Below, piece by piece: positions 32,713 to 40,939 of a stretch of DNA of 64,000 nucleotides. Location: positions 6,820,001-6,884,000 of the forward strand of contig NZ_JACHMO010000001.1 of assembly GCF_014205015.1 (NCBI RefSeq), given 5' to 3'. The notes under the pieces are model-generated. The model was not told the origin of the DNA and made no database searches. It saw nothing but the letters and a program-made list of their open reading frames with translations. Position 1 is the stretch's first letter, and every line of letters begins with the position of its first letter. Made by a program: the position numbers and the translations under genes. The stretch is from Saccharothrix ecbatanensis (GTDB lineage: Bacteria > Actinomycetota > Actinomycetes > Mycobacteriales > Pseudonocardiaceae).

Positions 32713-34350
32713 TCAGCTGCCCTGCTTCTTCGCCTGCTCCTCGGGCAGCAGGCTGTTGCCCTTCGGCGCCGGGATGGAGTCCCAGCTGCGGGCGGCCTCG
32801 TTGCGGTTGAGCTGCGGCCCGTTGGGCAGCAGGCGCAGGATCGACTCCGGTCCGGGCGCGAACCCGTCCCCGCCCAAGCCCAGCGCGCCGCTCGTCGTCT
32901 TGTCCGGGATGCCGTACTTCACGCCGCGCCCGGTGATCAGGTGGATCGGGCCGCTGCCGAAGTCCTGGGTGGACGTCGCGCTGCGCACCACGGCCGCCTT
33001 GCCGGGCATCATCACGAACTCGCTGACGACCTCGCCGGTCGCGCCGACCTGGTTGATGGACACCGGCCGGGTGCCGGCCGGGATCGGCAGCGACGGCGCG
33101 ATGGTCACCTTGGTGTGCTGCGACTTGTTGTCCGACGTGACGTCCTTCGCCTGCCAGCCGAGGCAGACCACCCGGTTGTTCTGGTTGGCGTCCAACACCT
33201 CCGGCACGTCCGGCGGGTAGTCGGAGAAGTCGAGCTGCTCGGTGGTCGGCGCGTTGTTGATGTCCGCGATGTCCACGAGCTTCGGATCGCCCTGCGCGTA
33301 GGCCGCGCGGAGCAGGTCGGCCGCGGCCCGGCTGACCCTCTGGATGCCGTCCTTCAGCAGCACGTGGAACTCGGAACCTGCGCCGGCGCGGCGGACCTCG
33401 ATCACGCCGCCGACCTTCAGGTCGGTCGTCCTGGTGATGTACGTCACCTTCTGGCCGCGGCCCGCGATCTCGGGCGCCACCAAAGGCTTCGCCTCGGGGA
33501 TCGCGTTGAGCAGACCGCTGCTGATCGCCCGCGGCGGCTTGTTCGCCAGGTTCAACGCGTTGCGGACCTTCTCGTCGCCCAAGTCGACCTTCGCACGCAC
33601 CGTGGAGGTCGAGGTGATCTTGGAGTTCACCGGCGCCTTGTAGATCAGGTACGCCTGCTTGTCGTCCGTGCCCACGCGCACCAGCAGGGCGCGGTTGCCG
33701 TCGAGCGGGTCGCCGCCGCCGCTGATCCCGGCCAGCACGGTGGTGGTGAACTTGCCCGGCGCCGCCGGGTCGTTCAGCGCCTCGTCCAAGTGCAGCGTGT
33801 CGCACACGGACCAGTCCGAACCGATCCGGTCCGCCGGCTTGGGCAGCACGTCCGGGCCGTCCGGGATACCGGTCAACCGACCCTTGGGCAGCTTCGACAA
33901 CGCCTTCTCGCTGACCAGTTTCGGCGCGCCGCCCGCGGCCTCCGGCGCCGCCTGGTTCACCGCGCCCGCCGCCGCGTCGCCGCCGCCGACCGACCCCTGG
34001 TCCGCGGTCTGCTGCTGCAACAGCAGCAGCCGCGCGGACGCCAGGTTCGTCATCGGGATCAGCGTCTTCGTCCCGCCGAGTTCGCTGACGACGTAGACCT
34101 GGCCCGTCTCCTTGGAGATGGCGATCTTCGTGTCACCGCCGAGCTGCGGGTTCGGCGAGAAGAAGCCGAAGATGAGGAACCCGATCATCCCGACGATGCC
34201 CAGCAGGACGCCCACCGCGGTCGCGCGCGAGTGGGTGCGCATCGGGTCGTGCAGCATCACCGCGTCTCTGCGAACCAGGGCGGACTGCATCCTGCGCAGC
34301 ACGAAGCGGTAGGCCTGGACCTGTGACTTGGTGGTGGGTGTTGATGCCAT
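32713..34350 (-). CDS. eccB: Type VII secretion protein EccB
   Basis: The 545-aa protein starts MASTPTTKSQVQAYRFVLRR, the conserved EccB beginning, which fixes the start at 34350. A single membrane helix (44-64, TAVGVLLGIVGMIGFLIFG) is followed by a large extracytoplasmic domain with the repeat-like segments of EccB (ALSKLPKGRLTGIPDGPD, RGVKYGIPD, LRLLPNGPQLNRNEA). Known EccB proteins assemble the periplasmic part of the complex. It is first in an operon with the two substrate-like genes and divergent from eccE over 129 bases. Confidence 0.95.
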   Translation of the reverse strand: MASTPTTKSQVQAYRFVLRRMQSALVRRDAVMLHDPMRTHSRATAVGVLLGIVGMIGFLIFGFFSPNPQLGGDTKIAISKETGQVYVVSELGGTKTLIPMTNLASARLLLLQQQTADQGSVGGGDAAAGAVNQAAPEAAGGAPKLVSEKALSKLPKGRLTGIPDGPDVLPKPADRIGSDWSVCDTLHLDEALNDPAAPGKFTTTVLAGISGGGDPLDGNRALLVRVGTDDKQAYLIYKAPVNSKITSTSTVRAKVDLGDEKVRNALNLANKPPRAISSGLLNAIPEAKPLVAPEIAGRGQKVTYITRTTDLKVGGVIEVRRAGAGSEFHVLLKDGIQRVSRAAADLLRAAYAQGDPKLVDIADINNAPTTEQLDFSDYPPDVPEVLDANQNNRVVCLGWQAKDVTSDNKSQHTKVTIAPSLPIPAGTRPVSINQVGATGEVVSEFVMMPGKAAVVRSATSTQDFGSGPIHLITGRGVKYGIPDKTTSGALGLGGDGFAPGPESILRLLPNGPQLNRNEAARSWDSIPAPKGNSLLPEEQAKKQGS

Positions 34351-34479
34351 TCTCGGCTCGCTGCTCTCCCAGTCGCGGTACGGTCTGCACGATAGCCGGA
34401 CGGCGGGTGGTCCGTGTGCGGGTTGGTCAGACCCGGTCGGTCCACCCGGCGCACGCCGACGGAAAGAGAACCAGAGCGG

Positions 34480-35817
34480 ATGTCCGTGACCACCCCACAT
34501 CCGGGCCCACCCAACCCCGCCATGGCACGCGCGCAGGCCGCAGGTGGCGCCGTGCGCGCCGCGCTGCTCCGGGCACGGCGCCGCACCACGGGCGCGAGCC
34601 TGGGCGCGCTGCCGGTCGCCAACGTGGTCGTGCTGGAGGTCGGCGTCGCCATCGCCCTGGTCCTGCTGGCGATCGGCGCCACCGGCGACGGGATCGAGCC
34701 CGTGCACATGTACATCGGGGGCGGGATCGTGCTGATCGCGTTGATCCTCGCGTTCACCAGGTCACGGGGTCGCTGGCTGACCCAGTGGATCGGCCTCGTG
34801 GTCCGTTACAGCTTCCGCTCGCACAGCCGCACGGCCAAGCGCAGCGGCCCGGTGGAGATGAAGCCGCCGTCGGAGGAGGAGTCCTCGGTCATCGGCCCGG
34901 ACGACCCGCGGGTGGCGTTGCTGCGCCTCGCGGTGCCGGACCTGGTGGTGGCCAGGGGCGTCGACCACGAACGCCGTCCGCTGGGCATGGCCTGGCACCA
35001 GGGCGCGTGGACCGCCGTGCTGCTGGTCGACCCGGCGCCGGGTCTGATCACCGCGGTGGGCAGCGCGCCGTCGTTGCCGCTGGGCGCGCTCGCGCCGACG
35101 TTGGAAGACCGCGGTGTGGTGCTGGACGCGATCTCGGTGATCTGGCACTGCTACCCGGGCAGCGCGGCGCTGCCGGTGAACTCGCCCGCGCTCAACTCGT
35201 ACCTGGAAGTGCTCGGCCCGCTGCCCGCGGCGGCCCGCCGGACCACGTGGATCGCGGTGCGGCTGGACCCCCGGCGGTGCGCGGCGGCGATCAAGGAACG
35301 CGGCGGCGGCGTCGTCGGCGCGCACCGGGCGTTGATCGGCGCGCTGTCCCGGGTGCGCAACGCGCTGGAGTCGACGGGCGTGTCCATCCGCCCGCTCGAC
35401 CCGGACGAGCTGATCCGGGCGGGCATCTCGGCGGCCGAGCTGACCTCGGTGGCCGGTGCGAACAAGTCGGTGTCGCTGCGGGAGAAGTGGTCCGGTGTGA
35501 CGGCGGGCGGCGTCGGCCACGCCAGCTACGCGATCACCGGCTGGCCCGCCAAGGGCATGCGGAACAACCTGAACGCGCTTACCGGCGTGCGCGCGCTGTC
35601 CTCGACGCTGTCCATGACGATCTCGCCGAGCAGCGAGCAGGGCCAGGTCGGCCTGCGCGGCATGGTGCGGGTCAGCGCGCGGACACCGTCCGAACTGGAC
35701 CGCGCGGACGGCCGGCTCAAGGCGCTGTCCGACAAGCTCGACATCACGCTGACCCCGTTGAACGGCCTCCAGGTCGCCGGGCTGGCCGCGACGCTGCCGC
35801 TGGGAGGTGTGGCGTGA
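34480..35817 (+). CDS. eccE: Type VII secretion protein EccE
   Basis: The 445-aa protein has two N-terminal membrane helices (about 48-67 and 75-93) and a long cytosolic domain with 'EDRGVVLDAISVIWHCYPGS' and 'WIAVRLDPRRCAAAIKERG' character, typical of EccE. It is therefore an ESX locus with the full B-C-D-E set, although M. tuberculosis ESX-4 lacks eccE. The ATG at 34480 is preferred to an upstream in-frame ATG because the latter lies inside the divergent promoter region. The stop overlaps the next start by 4 bases (GTGA). Confidence 0.9.
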   Translation: MSVTTPHPGPPNPAMARAQAAGGAVRAALLRARRRTTGASLGALPVANVVVLEVGVAIALVLLAIGATGDGIEPVHMYIGGGIVLIALILAFTRSRGRWLTQWIGLVVRYSFRSHSRTAKRSGPVEMKPPSEEESSVIGPDDPRVALLRLAVPDLVVARGVDHERRPLGMAWHQGAWTAVLLVDPAPGLITAVGSAPSLPLGALAPTLEDRGVVLDAISVIWHCYPGSAALPVNSPALNSYLEVLGPLPAAARRTTWIAVRLDPRRCAAAIKERGGGVVGAHRALIGALSRVRNALESTGVSIRPLDPDELIRAGISAAELTSVAGANKSVSLREKWSGVTAGGVGHASYAITGWPAKGMRNNLNALTGVRALSSTLSMTISPSSEQGQVGLRGMVRVSARTPSELDRADGRLKALSDKLDITLTPLNGLQVAGLAATLPLGGVA

Positions 35818-36536
35818 GCAACTCCCGACTGCTGAACTCGCAGAGCAGGGGCGTGGCGCCGGAGTTCCTGGTGTCACCGCAGCTGCTGGACGTGGTGAGC
35901 CCGTCGGGCGACCGCGGCGGCATGGTGCTCGGCTCGGGCCTCCAGGGTGAGCCGCTGACGATCTCGGTGCTGCGGTCCGCGCCGACCCGCATGGTCGTGG
36001 TCGGCGGGCTGTACCTGGCCCGGCAGATCGCGTTGCGGGCGATGGCGACGGGCGCGTGGATCACCATCGCGACGGGCCGTCCGGCGGCGTGGCAGCCGGT
36101 GGTGCGCGCGGCAGGCGCGGGCCCCGACGGCCGTCCCTCGCCGCTGGTGCAGTTGCGCCGGCTGAGCCCGGTGGAGCTGCCGCGGCCGTCCGAGGACAGC
36201 CCGCTGCTGGTCGTGCACGACGGCGGCCACGTGCCGCAGGAGCTGTTTCCGCCCCGGTCGCCGTGGCAGACCACCATGTACGTGTTGCCCTATTTGCACC
36301 CGCAGGCGGCGAACACCGCGAATTCCGCCGACCTGGTGCTGCTCCAGCGGTTGCCGCTCGGGCAGGCGCAGTTGGCGTCCCAGATCTGGCGACTGCCGCC
36401 GCAGATGGCGCACCAGCTCACCACGCTCAAGGACGACCAGGTGATCGCGCTCGGCACGAACCTGTGGCGGCCGTTGCGGCTGGTCACCACTCCCGGTGAG
36501 CAGCAGATCCTGGGCGCGGTCCGCCGCGGCGACTGA
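35814..36536 (+). CDS. EccE-coupled conserved protein of unknown function, 240 aa
   Basis: No family is recognised with confidence. The GTG start overlaps the eccE stop (GTGA, 35814-35817), a strong sign of coupled translation. There is no signal peptide or clear membrane helix. An alpha/beta pattern is apparent with strands PTRMVVVGGLYLARQIALR and GAWITIATGRP, then LLVVHDGGH, suggesting a Rossmann-like fold without a P-loop. It is the last gene of the locus before a strong terminator. A cytosolic role beside EccE is inferred. Confidence 0.75.
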   Translation: MSNSRLLNSQSRGVAPEFLVSPQLLDVVSPSGDRGGMVLGSGLQGEPLTISVLRSAPTRMVVVGGLYLARQIALRAMATGAWITIATGRPAAWQPVVRAAGAGPDGRPSPLVQLRRLSPVELPRPSEDSPLLVVHDGGHVPQELFPPRSPWQTTMYVLPYLHPQAANTANSADLVLLQRLPLGQAQLASQIWRLPPQMAHQLTTLKDDQVIALGTNLWRPLRLVTTPGEQQILGAVRRGD

Positions 36537-36563
36537 CCGCTCAACAGCACCGATGTGTGTCGG

Positions 36564-36599
36564 ATGTGCCCCTGGACGATTGTCCGGGGGCACATTTTT
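36564..36599 (+). terminator. Intrinsic terminator at the end of the eccE transcript
   Basis: ATGTGCCCCTGGAC and GTCCGGGGGCACAT pair over 14 bp (one T-G wobble) around GATT. The right arm ends in T and runs on into TTTT. It is the most canonical intrinsic terminator in the window and marks the end of the secretion locus. Confidence 0.92.
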
Positions 36600-36733
36600 C
36601 ACAACCGGTCCAGTCACTCTGCGCAGTAATGCGTTCACACGCCGACAAAATCTGTGGACGATCCGTTCGCCGGTTATTGCCGGCAAATCATTGCGCCTCA
36701 CCCGCAGGGCGAACTAGGAACAACTCACCGTGT

Positions 36734-36762
36734 CCGGACGGTTTCGCGGTGACACCGTCCGG
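36734..36762. promoter_or_regulatory. Inverted repeat upstream of the P-domain subtilisin
   Basis: CCGGACGGT (36734-36742) and ACCGTCCGG (36754-36762) form perfect 9-bp arms around 11 bases, ending 30 bases before the start codon. It may be an operator or a leader hairpin. TTGCGC, an 18-base spacer and TAGGAA just upstream are a weak promoter candidate. Confidence 0.4.
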
Positions 36763-36792
36763 CACCACCCTGCGAAGAGGAGACCCCCTGCC

Positions 36793-38355
36793 ATGGGAGA
36801 CGTTCGCGCGTCCTGGACGAAACGGTTGGCCGGTGTCGGGCTGGCGACGGGTACGGCGTTCGCGGTGACGGCCGCACTGACCACCTTCACGTCCGCCGCC
36901 GAGGAGGGCGCCATCCTCGGGTTGGGCGCGCCGAACTCCGTGAAGGACAGCTACATCGTCGTGCTCAAGGACACGAGCACGAGCAGCGTGGACGCGTTGA
37001 GCGGCAAGTACGAGGCGAAGGTGCGGCACACGTACTCACGTGCGCTGCGGGGCTTCTCCGCCACCATGACCGAGGCGCAGGCCCGCAAGCTGGCCGCCGA
37101 CCCGTCCGTGTCGTACGTGCAGCAGGACGGCGAGGTGACGATCTCCGGCACGCAGGCGCCGACCCCGTCGTGGGGCCTGGACCGGATCGACCAGGCAGCC
37201 CTGCCGCTGGACAACTCCTACACGTACCCGAACGAGGGCGAAGGCGTCACCGCCTACATCATCGACACGGGCATCCGGTTCTCCCACACGGACTTCGGCG
37301 GTCGCGCCGTGACCGGTCGGGACACCGTCGACAACGACAACGACGCCTCCGACTGCAACGGCCACGGCACGCACGTGGCGGGCACTGTCGGCGGTGGCGC
37401 GTACGGCGTGGCCAAGAAGGCCAAGCTCGTCGGCGTGCGGGTGCTGAACTGCGCGGGCTCCGGCACGTACGCGGGCGTCATCGCGGGGATCGACTGGGTG
37501 ACGGCGAACGCGGTCAAGCCGGCGGTCGCGAACATGTCGCTGGGTGGCGGCGCGGACGCGACGGTCGATCAGGCCGTGCGCAACTCCATCGCGTCCGGCG
37601 TGACGTACGGGCTCGCGGCGGGCAACGACAACGGCGCCAATGCGTGCAACACGACCCCGGCGCGCACCCTGGAGGCGATCACGGTCGGCTCCACGACCAA
37701 CACCGACGCCCGGTCGTCGTTCTCCAACATCGGCACCTGCCTGGACATCTTCGCGCCGGGCTCGTCCATCACGTCGGCGTGGCACACCAACGACACCGCC
37801 ACCAACACGATCAGCGGCACGTCCATGGCGACGCCGCACGTGGTCGGCGCGGCGGCCGTCTACCTGGCCGCGAACCCCACGGCGACGCCGCAGCAGGTGC
37901 GGGACGCCCTGGTGAACGGCGCGACGAACGGCGTGGTCGGCAACGCGGGCACCGGTTCGCCGAACAAGTTGCTGCGCCTGGTCGGCGAGTCCACCCCGCC
38001 GCCCGGTGGGTGCACGGCCAAGACCAACGCGACCGACGTGGCCGTGCCGGACCTGGGTGTGGCGTACAGCCCGATCGCGGTGACCGACTGCGGTGGCAAG
38101 GCCGGTGCGGCGGCCACGGTCGAGGTGCACGTCAAGCACACGTACCGGGGTGACCTGGTGATCGACCTGGTGACGCCGAGCGGTGCGGTCAAGCAGCTGA
38201 AGGTGCAGTCCGGTACGGACGGTGCGGACAACGTCGACGCGAAGTACACGGTGAACCTGTCGGCGGAGAACGCCAACGGCACCTGGCAGCTGCGCGTGCG
38301 TGACGCCTACGGCCAGGACACCGGCTACATCGACACCTGGACCCTCGACCTCTAA
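36793..38355 (+). CDS. Secreted S8 subtilisin with I9 propeptide and P-domain
   Basis: The 520-aa preproprotein has a signal peptide (about 1-36), an I9 inhibitor prodomain (52-118, SYIVVLKDTSTSS) and a catalytic domain with Asp158 (YIIDTGI), His191 (GHGTHVAG), Asn278 and Ser344 (GTSMATPHV). A C-terminal P-domain (about 405-520, HVKHTYRGDLVIDLV to DTGYIDTWTLDL) follows. An extracellular protease of the aqualysin/kexin-like type. GAGGAG about 11 bases upstream supports the ATG at 36793. It is separate from mycP in type: it has no membrane anchor and lies beyond the locus terminator. Confidence 0.93.
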   Translation: MGDVRASWTKRLAGVGLATGTAFAVTAALTTFTSAAEEGAILGLGAPNSVKDSYIVVLKDTSTSSVDALSGKYEAKVRHTYSRALRGFSATMTEAQARKLAADPSVSYVQQDGEVTISGTQAPTPSWGLDRIDQAALPLDNSYTYPNEGEGVTAYIIDTGIRFSHTDFGGRAVTGRDTVDNDNDASDCNGHGTHVAGTVGGGAYGVAKKAKLVGVRVLNCAGSGTYAGVIAGIDWVTANAVKPAVANMSLGGGADATVDQAVRNSIASGVTYGLAAGNDNGANACNTTPARTLEAITVGSTTNTDARSSFSNIGTCLDIFAPGSSITSAWHTNDTATNTISGTSMATPHVVGAAAVYLAANPTATPQQVRDALVNGATNGVVGNAGTGSPNKLLRLVGESTPPPGGCTAKTNATDVAVPDLGVAYSPIAVTDCGGKAGAAATVEVHVKHTYRGDLVIDLVTPSGAVKQLKVQSGTDGADNVDAKYTVNLSAENANGTWQLRVRDAYGQDTGYIDTWTLDL

Positions 38356-38375
38356 CCCCCGAACCACCACCCCCA

Positions 38376-38410
38376 GCGGCCCCTCACCCCTCCCGCCGGT
38401 GAGGGGCCGC
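38376..38410 (+). terminator. Terminator of the P-domain subtilisin gene
   Basis: GCGGCCCCTCACC and GGTGAGGGGCCGC form a perfect 13-bp stem with a 9-base loop, 20 bases after the stop codon. There is no T-run. Confidence 0.8.
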
Positions 38411-38493
38411 GCCATGTTTCACCTGTTCAGGGTGGGTATCGCCCCAGCGGGATTGTGGCACGGTAATAATCAGTCGATCCTGGAGGTGTAGCC

Positions 38494-39069
38494 ATGTCCG
38501 CAGCTCTCCACCCGGTCGGCCCACACACGGTCGAGGAGTGGTTGGCTCTGCCCCCTTCGGAGGACGGGTCACGCACCGAGCTGATTCTGGGGCATTTCCA
38601 CGTGTCACCCGCACCGTCCTACGGACACCAGCTGGTCGCCTTCGAGCTGGCAGTGCAGATCCGCAACGCGATTCGCGCGGCCGGGCGCAACGACCTGCGC
38701 GCCGTTCCCGCGGTGAACGTGAAGATCTCCTCCGCCTCGCGGACGGGCCTGATCCCCGACGTCGTAATCGTTGACAGGCAGGCGGACGTAGCCTTCCCCG
38801 CCGAGGCAATTCTGCTGGCGGTCGAGGTGTGGTCACCCGGCAACACGCGCGCCGAGCGGGATGCGAAGACAGCCGCCTACGCCTCGGCGGGCGTGCCGTA
38901 CGTGTGGACGATCGACCAGAAGAACGATCTCCACGAGCTGAAGCTCACCGCGCAACGGCTGAACGGTGAGCACTACGTGGTCGAGCAGGTGGTCCACACC
39001 GCAGGTCCGGTGACGATCATGGCGGCACCCGTCCCGATCACGGTCGACCTGACCGACCTCGTCTTCTGA
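38494..39069 (+). CDS. Uma2 family (DUF820) putative endonuclease
   Basis: The 191-aa protein has the Uma2/DUF820 pattern: TVEEWLALP near the start, GLIPDVVIVD (the acidic residue of the PD-(D/E)xK-like site), ILLAVEVWSPGN (E-x-S strand) and DAKTAAYASAGVPYVW (Lys and the conserved A-G-V-P-x-Y/V-W). Family members occur in many copies in actinobacteria and cyanobacteria; their biological role is unproven. TGGAGG lies 8 bases upstream. TAATAAT upstream may be a -10. It converges on the glycosyltransferase gene with 6 bases between stops. Confidence 0.85.
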   Translation: MSAALHPVGPHTVEEWLALPPSEDGSRTELILGHFHVSPAPSYGHQLVAFELAVQIRNAIRAAGRNDLRAVPAVNVKISSASRTGLIPDVVIVDRQADVAFPAEAILLAVEVWSPGNTRAERDAKTAAYASAGVPYVWTIDQKNDLHELKLTAQRLNGEHYVVEQVVHTAGPVTIMAAPVPITVDLTDLVF

Positions 39070-39075
39070 CGACCC

Positions 39076-40149
39076 TCACACCCGCGCCGAACACGAGCGC
39101 AGCGCCTCCAACACCCGCGGCCAGGTGCAGTGGGTCGGTTCGGTCGCACGGTTGTGCTCGGCGATCCGGAAACGCTCCTCCCGCTGCACCACCAGCCGCG
39201 TGATCCCGGCGGCCAGGTCATCGGTGAGCAGCCCTTCCACCCCGTCACGCACGAAGTCCGCCACCCCCGTCCTCGGCCGCGCGATCACCGGCACCCCCGC
39301 CGTCCGCGCCTCCAACGCCGCCAGCCCGAACGCCTCCTGCCCCGCCGGGTTCACGAACACGTCCGCCCCCGCCAGCAGGCGCCCCACCCCCTGCCGGTCC
39401 AGCCGACCCGGCAGGCCGACCCACCCCATCCCGTGCCGCTCGACGTACCGGCGCAACACCGCCATCTCCGGCCCCGCACCCGCCAACGTCGCCCGCAACG
39501 GCACATCCACCCGAACCGCGCGCAACGCCTTCAGCAACGCCATCGGCTCCTTCCGCGCCGCAAGCCGACCCACCGACACCACGTGCACCACGTCGTCCTG
39601 CCGCTGCGTCGGAATCCCCCGCCACCACGACGGCGTGATCCCGTTCGGCACCACCCCCACCGAGATCCCGGGCACCGCCTCCCGCATCCGGTCCGCCGCC
39701 GCACGGCTCACCGCCGCCAACGTCAGCGGCGCGGAACTCCACGGCGCGAACCGGTCCAGCACCCGATAACACCACTGCACCACCGGGTCCCACATGCTGT
39801 GCACCACGACCACCGTCGGCAACCCCAGCCGCAACGCCGACCGCACCCCCGACCACGCGAACGGTGAAATGGCCCCGACGTGCACGTACACGGCCGACGG
39901 CGCCAGCGGGACGATCACCCGGTCGAGGTGCGAGCCCGCCCGCGGGTGCACCGGCAGGTCCCACGGCGCCCGTACCGCGATCCGGTGCACCGAGTACCCG
40001 TCACCCGGCGCGGCGAGCCTCGTCGCGGTCACCACGTGCACTTCCTCACCGCACAACGCCTGCGCCCCGGCCAGACCCGCGACCTGCACCTCGATCCCGC
40101 CCAAGCGCGGGAGGAAGCAGTCGGTGACGTGGATGATCGACAAGTGCAC
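39076..40149 (-). CDS. GT4-family glycosyltransferase (PIG-A/MshA-like)
   Basis: The 357-aa GT-B enzyme starts with IIHVTDCFLPRLGGIEVQVA, the sugar-acceptor loop of GT4 enzymes (compare the D-x-F-x-P-x-x-GG-(V/I)-E motif of PIG-A). It has VPNGI, SVGRLAARKEP and the nucleotide-sugar motif EAFGLAALE (E-x7-E). No membrane helix is seen. The start is either GTG 40149 or TTG 40143; the latter has GGGAG at proper distance. It diverges from a PIG-L deacetylase gene over 43 bases. Donor and acceptor are unknown, and a GlcNAc lipid or GlcNAc-inositol product is inferred from context. Confidence 0.85.
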   Translation of the reverse strand: MHLSIIHVTDCFLPRLGGIEVQVAGLAGAQALCGEEVHVVTATRLAAPGDGYSVHRIAVRAPWDLPVHPRAGSHLDRVIVPLAPSAVYVHVGAISPFAWSGVRSALRLGLPTVVVVHSMWDPVVQWCYRVLDRFAPWSSAPLTLAAVSRAAADRMREAVPGISVGVVPNGITPSWWRGIPTQRQDDVVHVVSVGRLAARKEPMALLKALRAVRVDVPLRATLAGAGPEMAVLRRYVERHGMGWVGLPGRLDRQGVGRLLAGADVFVNPAGQEAFGLAALEARTAGVPVIARPRTGVADFVRDGVEGLLTDDLAAGITRLVVQREERFRIAEHNRATEPTHCTWPRVLEALRSCSARV

Positions 40150-40192
40150 TCCCGTCAAGCCGCCGAACGGACCAACTGACACTCTTGCACCC

Positions 40193-40939
40193 GTGAGCCG
40201 AACGTGCGTCTTCTTCCACGCCCACCCCGACGACGAAGCCCTGCTGACGGGCGGCACGATGGCGCGCCTCGCCGCGGAAGGCCACCGGGTGGTGCTGGTC
40301 GTCGCCACCGCCGGTGAACGGGGGTTGAGCGCGCGGCACACCGACCTCGGCGCCGTCCGCACCAGAGAGGCACACGCGTCGGCCCGGGTGCTCGGCGCGG
40401 CACGCGTGGAGTTCCTGGGATACGCCGACTCCGGTCTGTCGGGCCAGGACAGCGACGACGGGTTCGCCCACGCCGACGTGGCCGACGCCGCCGGGAAGCT
40501 CGCCGAACTCCTGCACGAGGAACGCGCCGACCTGGTCACCACCTACGACCCCAACGGCGGCTACGGGCACCCCGACCACGTCCAGGTCCACCGCGTCGGC
40601 ACGCTGGCCGCCGAACTCGCCGGCACACCCCGCGTCTGGGAGGCGACCGTCGACCGCACCCTGCTCCTGCGCGGCCTCAAGCTCGCCCGGCTGGTCCGCG
40701 AGTTCGACCTGGCCCCGTTCGAGCACGCCTTCACCGCACGCCACGAGATCACCCACTCGGTGGACGTGCGGCGGTACGCGCGCGTGAAGCGGGCGGCGAT
40801 GGCGGCGCACACCACCCAGACCACCGGCGGCGAGTCGACCAGAACCCTCGCCGCGCTGCTCACCCTGCCGCCGCCACTGTTCAAGGTGGTGCTGGGCACC
40901 GAGTGGTACGTGGAACGCAAACGATTGCGCGCCCGATGA
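40193..40939 (+). CDS. PIG-L/LmbE family zinc-dependent deacetylase
   Basis: The 248-aa protein has the zinc motif HAHPDDE (about residues 9-15) and the second metal His in GYGHPDHVQVH (about 121-131). This is the PIG-L/MshB/LmbE fold that removes N-acetyl groups from GlcNAc conjugates. The GTG start at 40193 directly precedes SRTCVFFHAHPDDE. The stop overlaps the next gene's ATG (ATGA), so both are translated together. With the divergent GT4 gene it reproduces the transferase-deacetylase pair of GPI or mycothiol synthesis. Confidence 0.92.
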   Translation: MSRTCVFFHAHPDDEALLTGGTMARLAAEGHRVVLVVATAGERGLSARHTDLGAVRTREAHASARVLGAARVEFLGYADSGLSGQDSDDGFAHADVADAAGKLAELLHEERADLVTTYDPNGGYGHPDHVQVHRVGTLAAELAGTPRVWEATVDRTLLLRGLKLARLVREFDLAPFEHAFTARHEITHSVDVRRYARVKRAAMAAHTTQTTGGESTRTLAALLTLPPPLFKVVLGTEWYVERKRLRAR

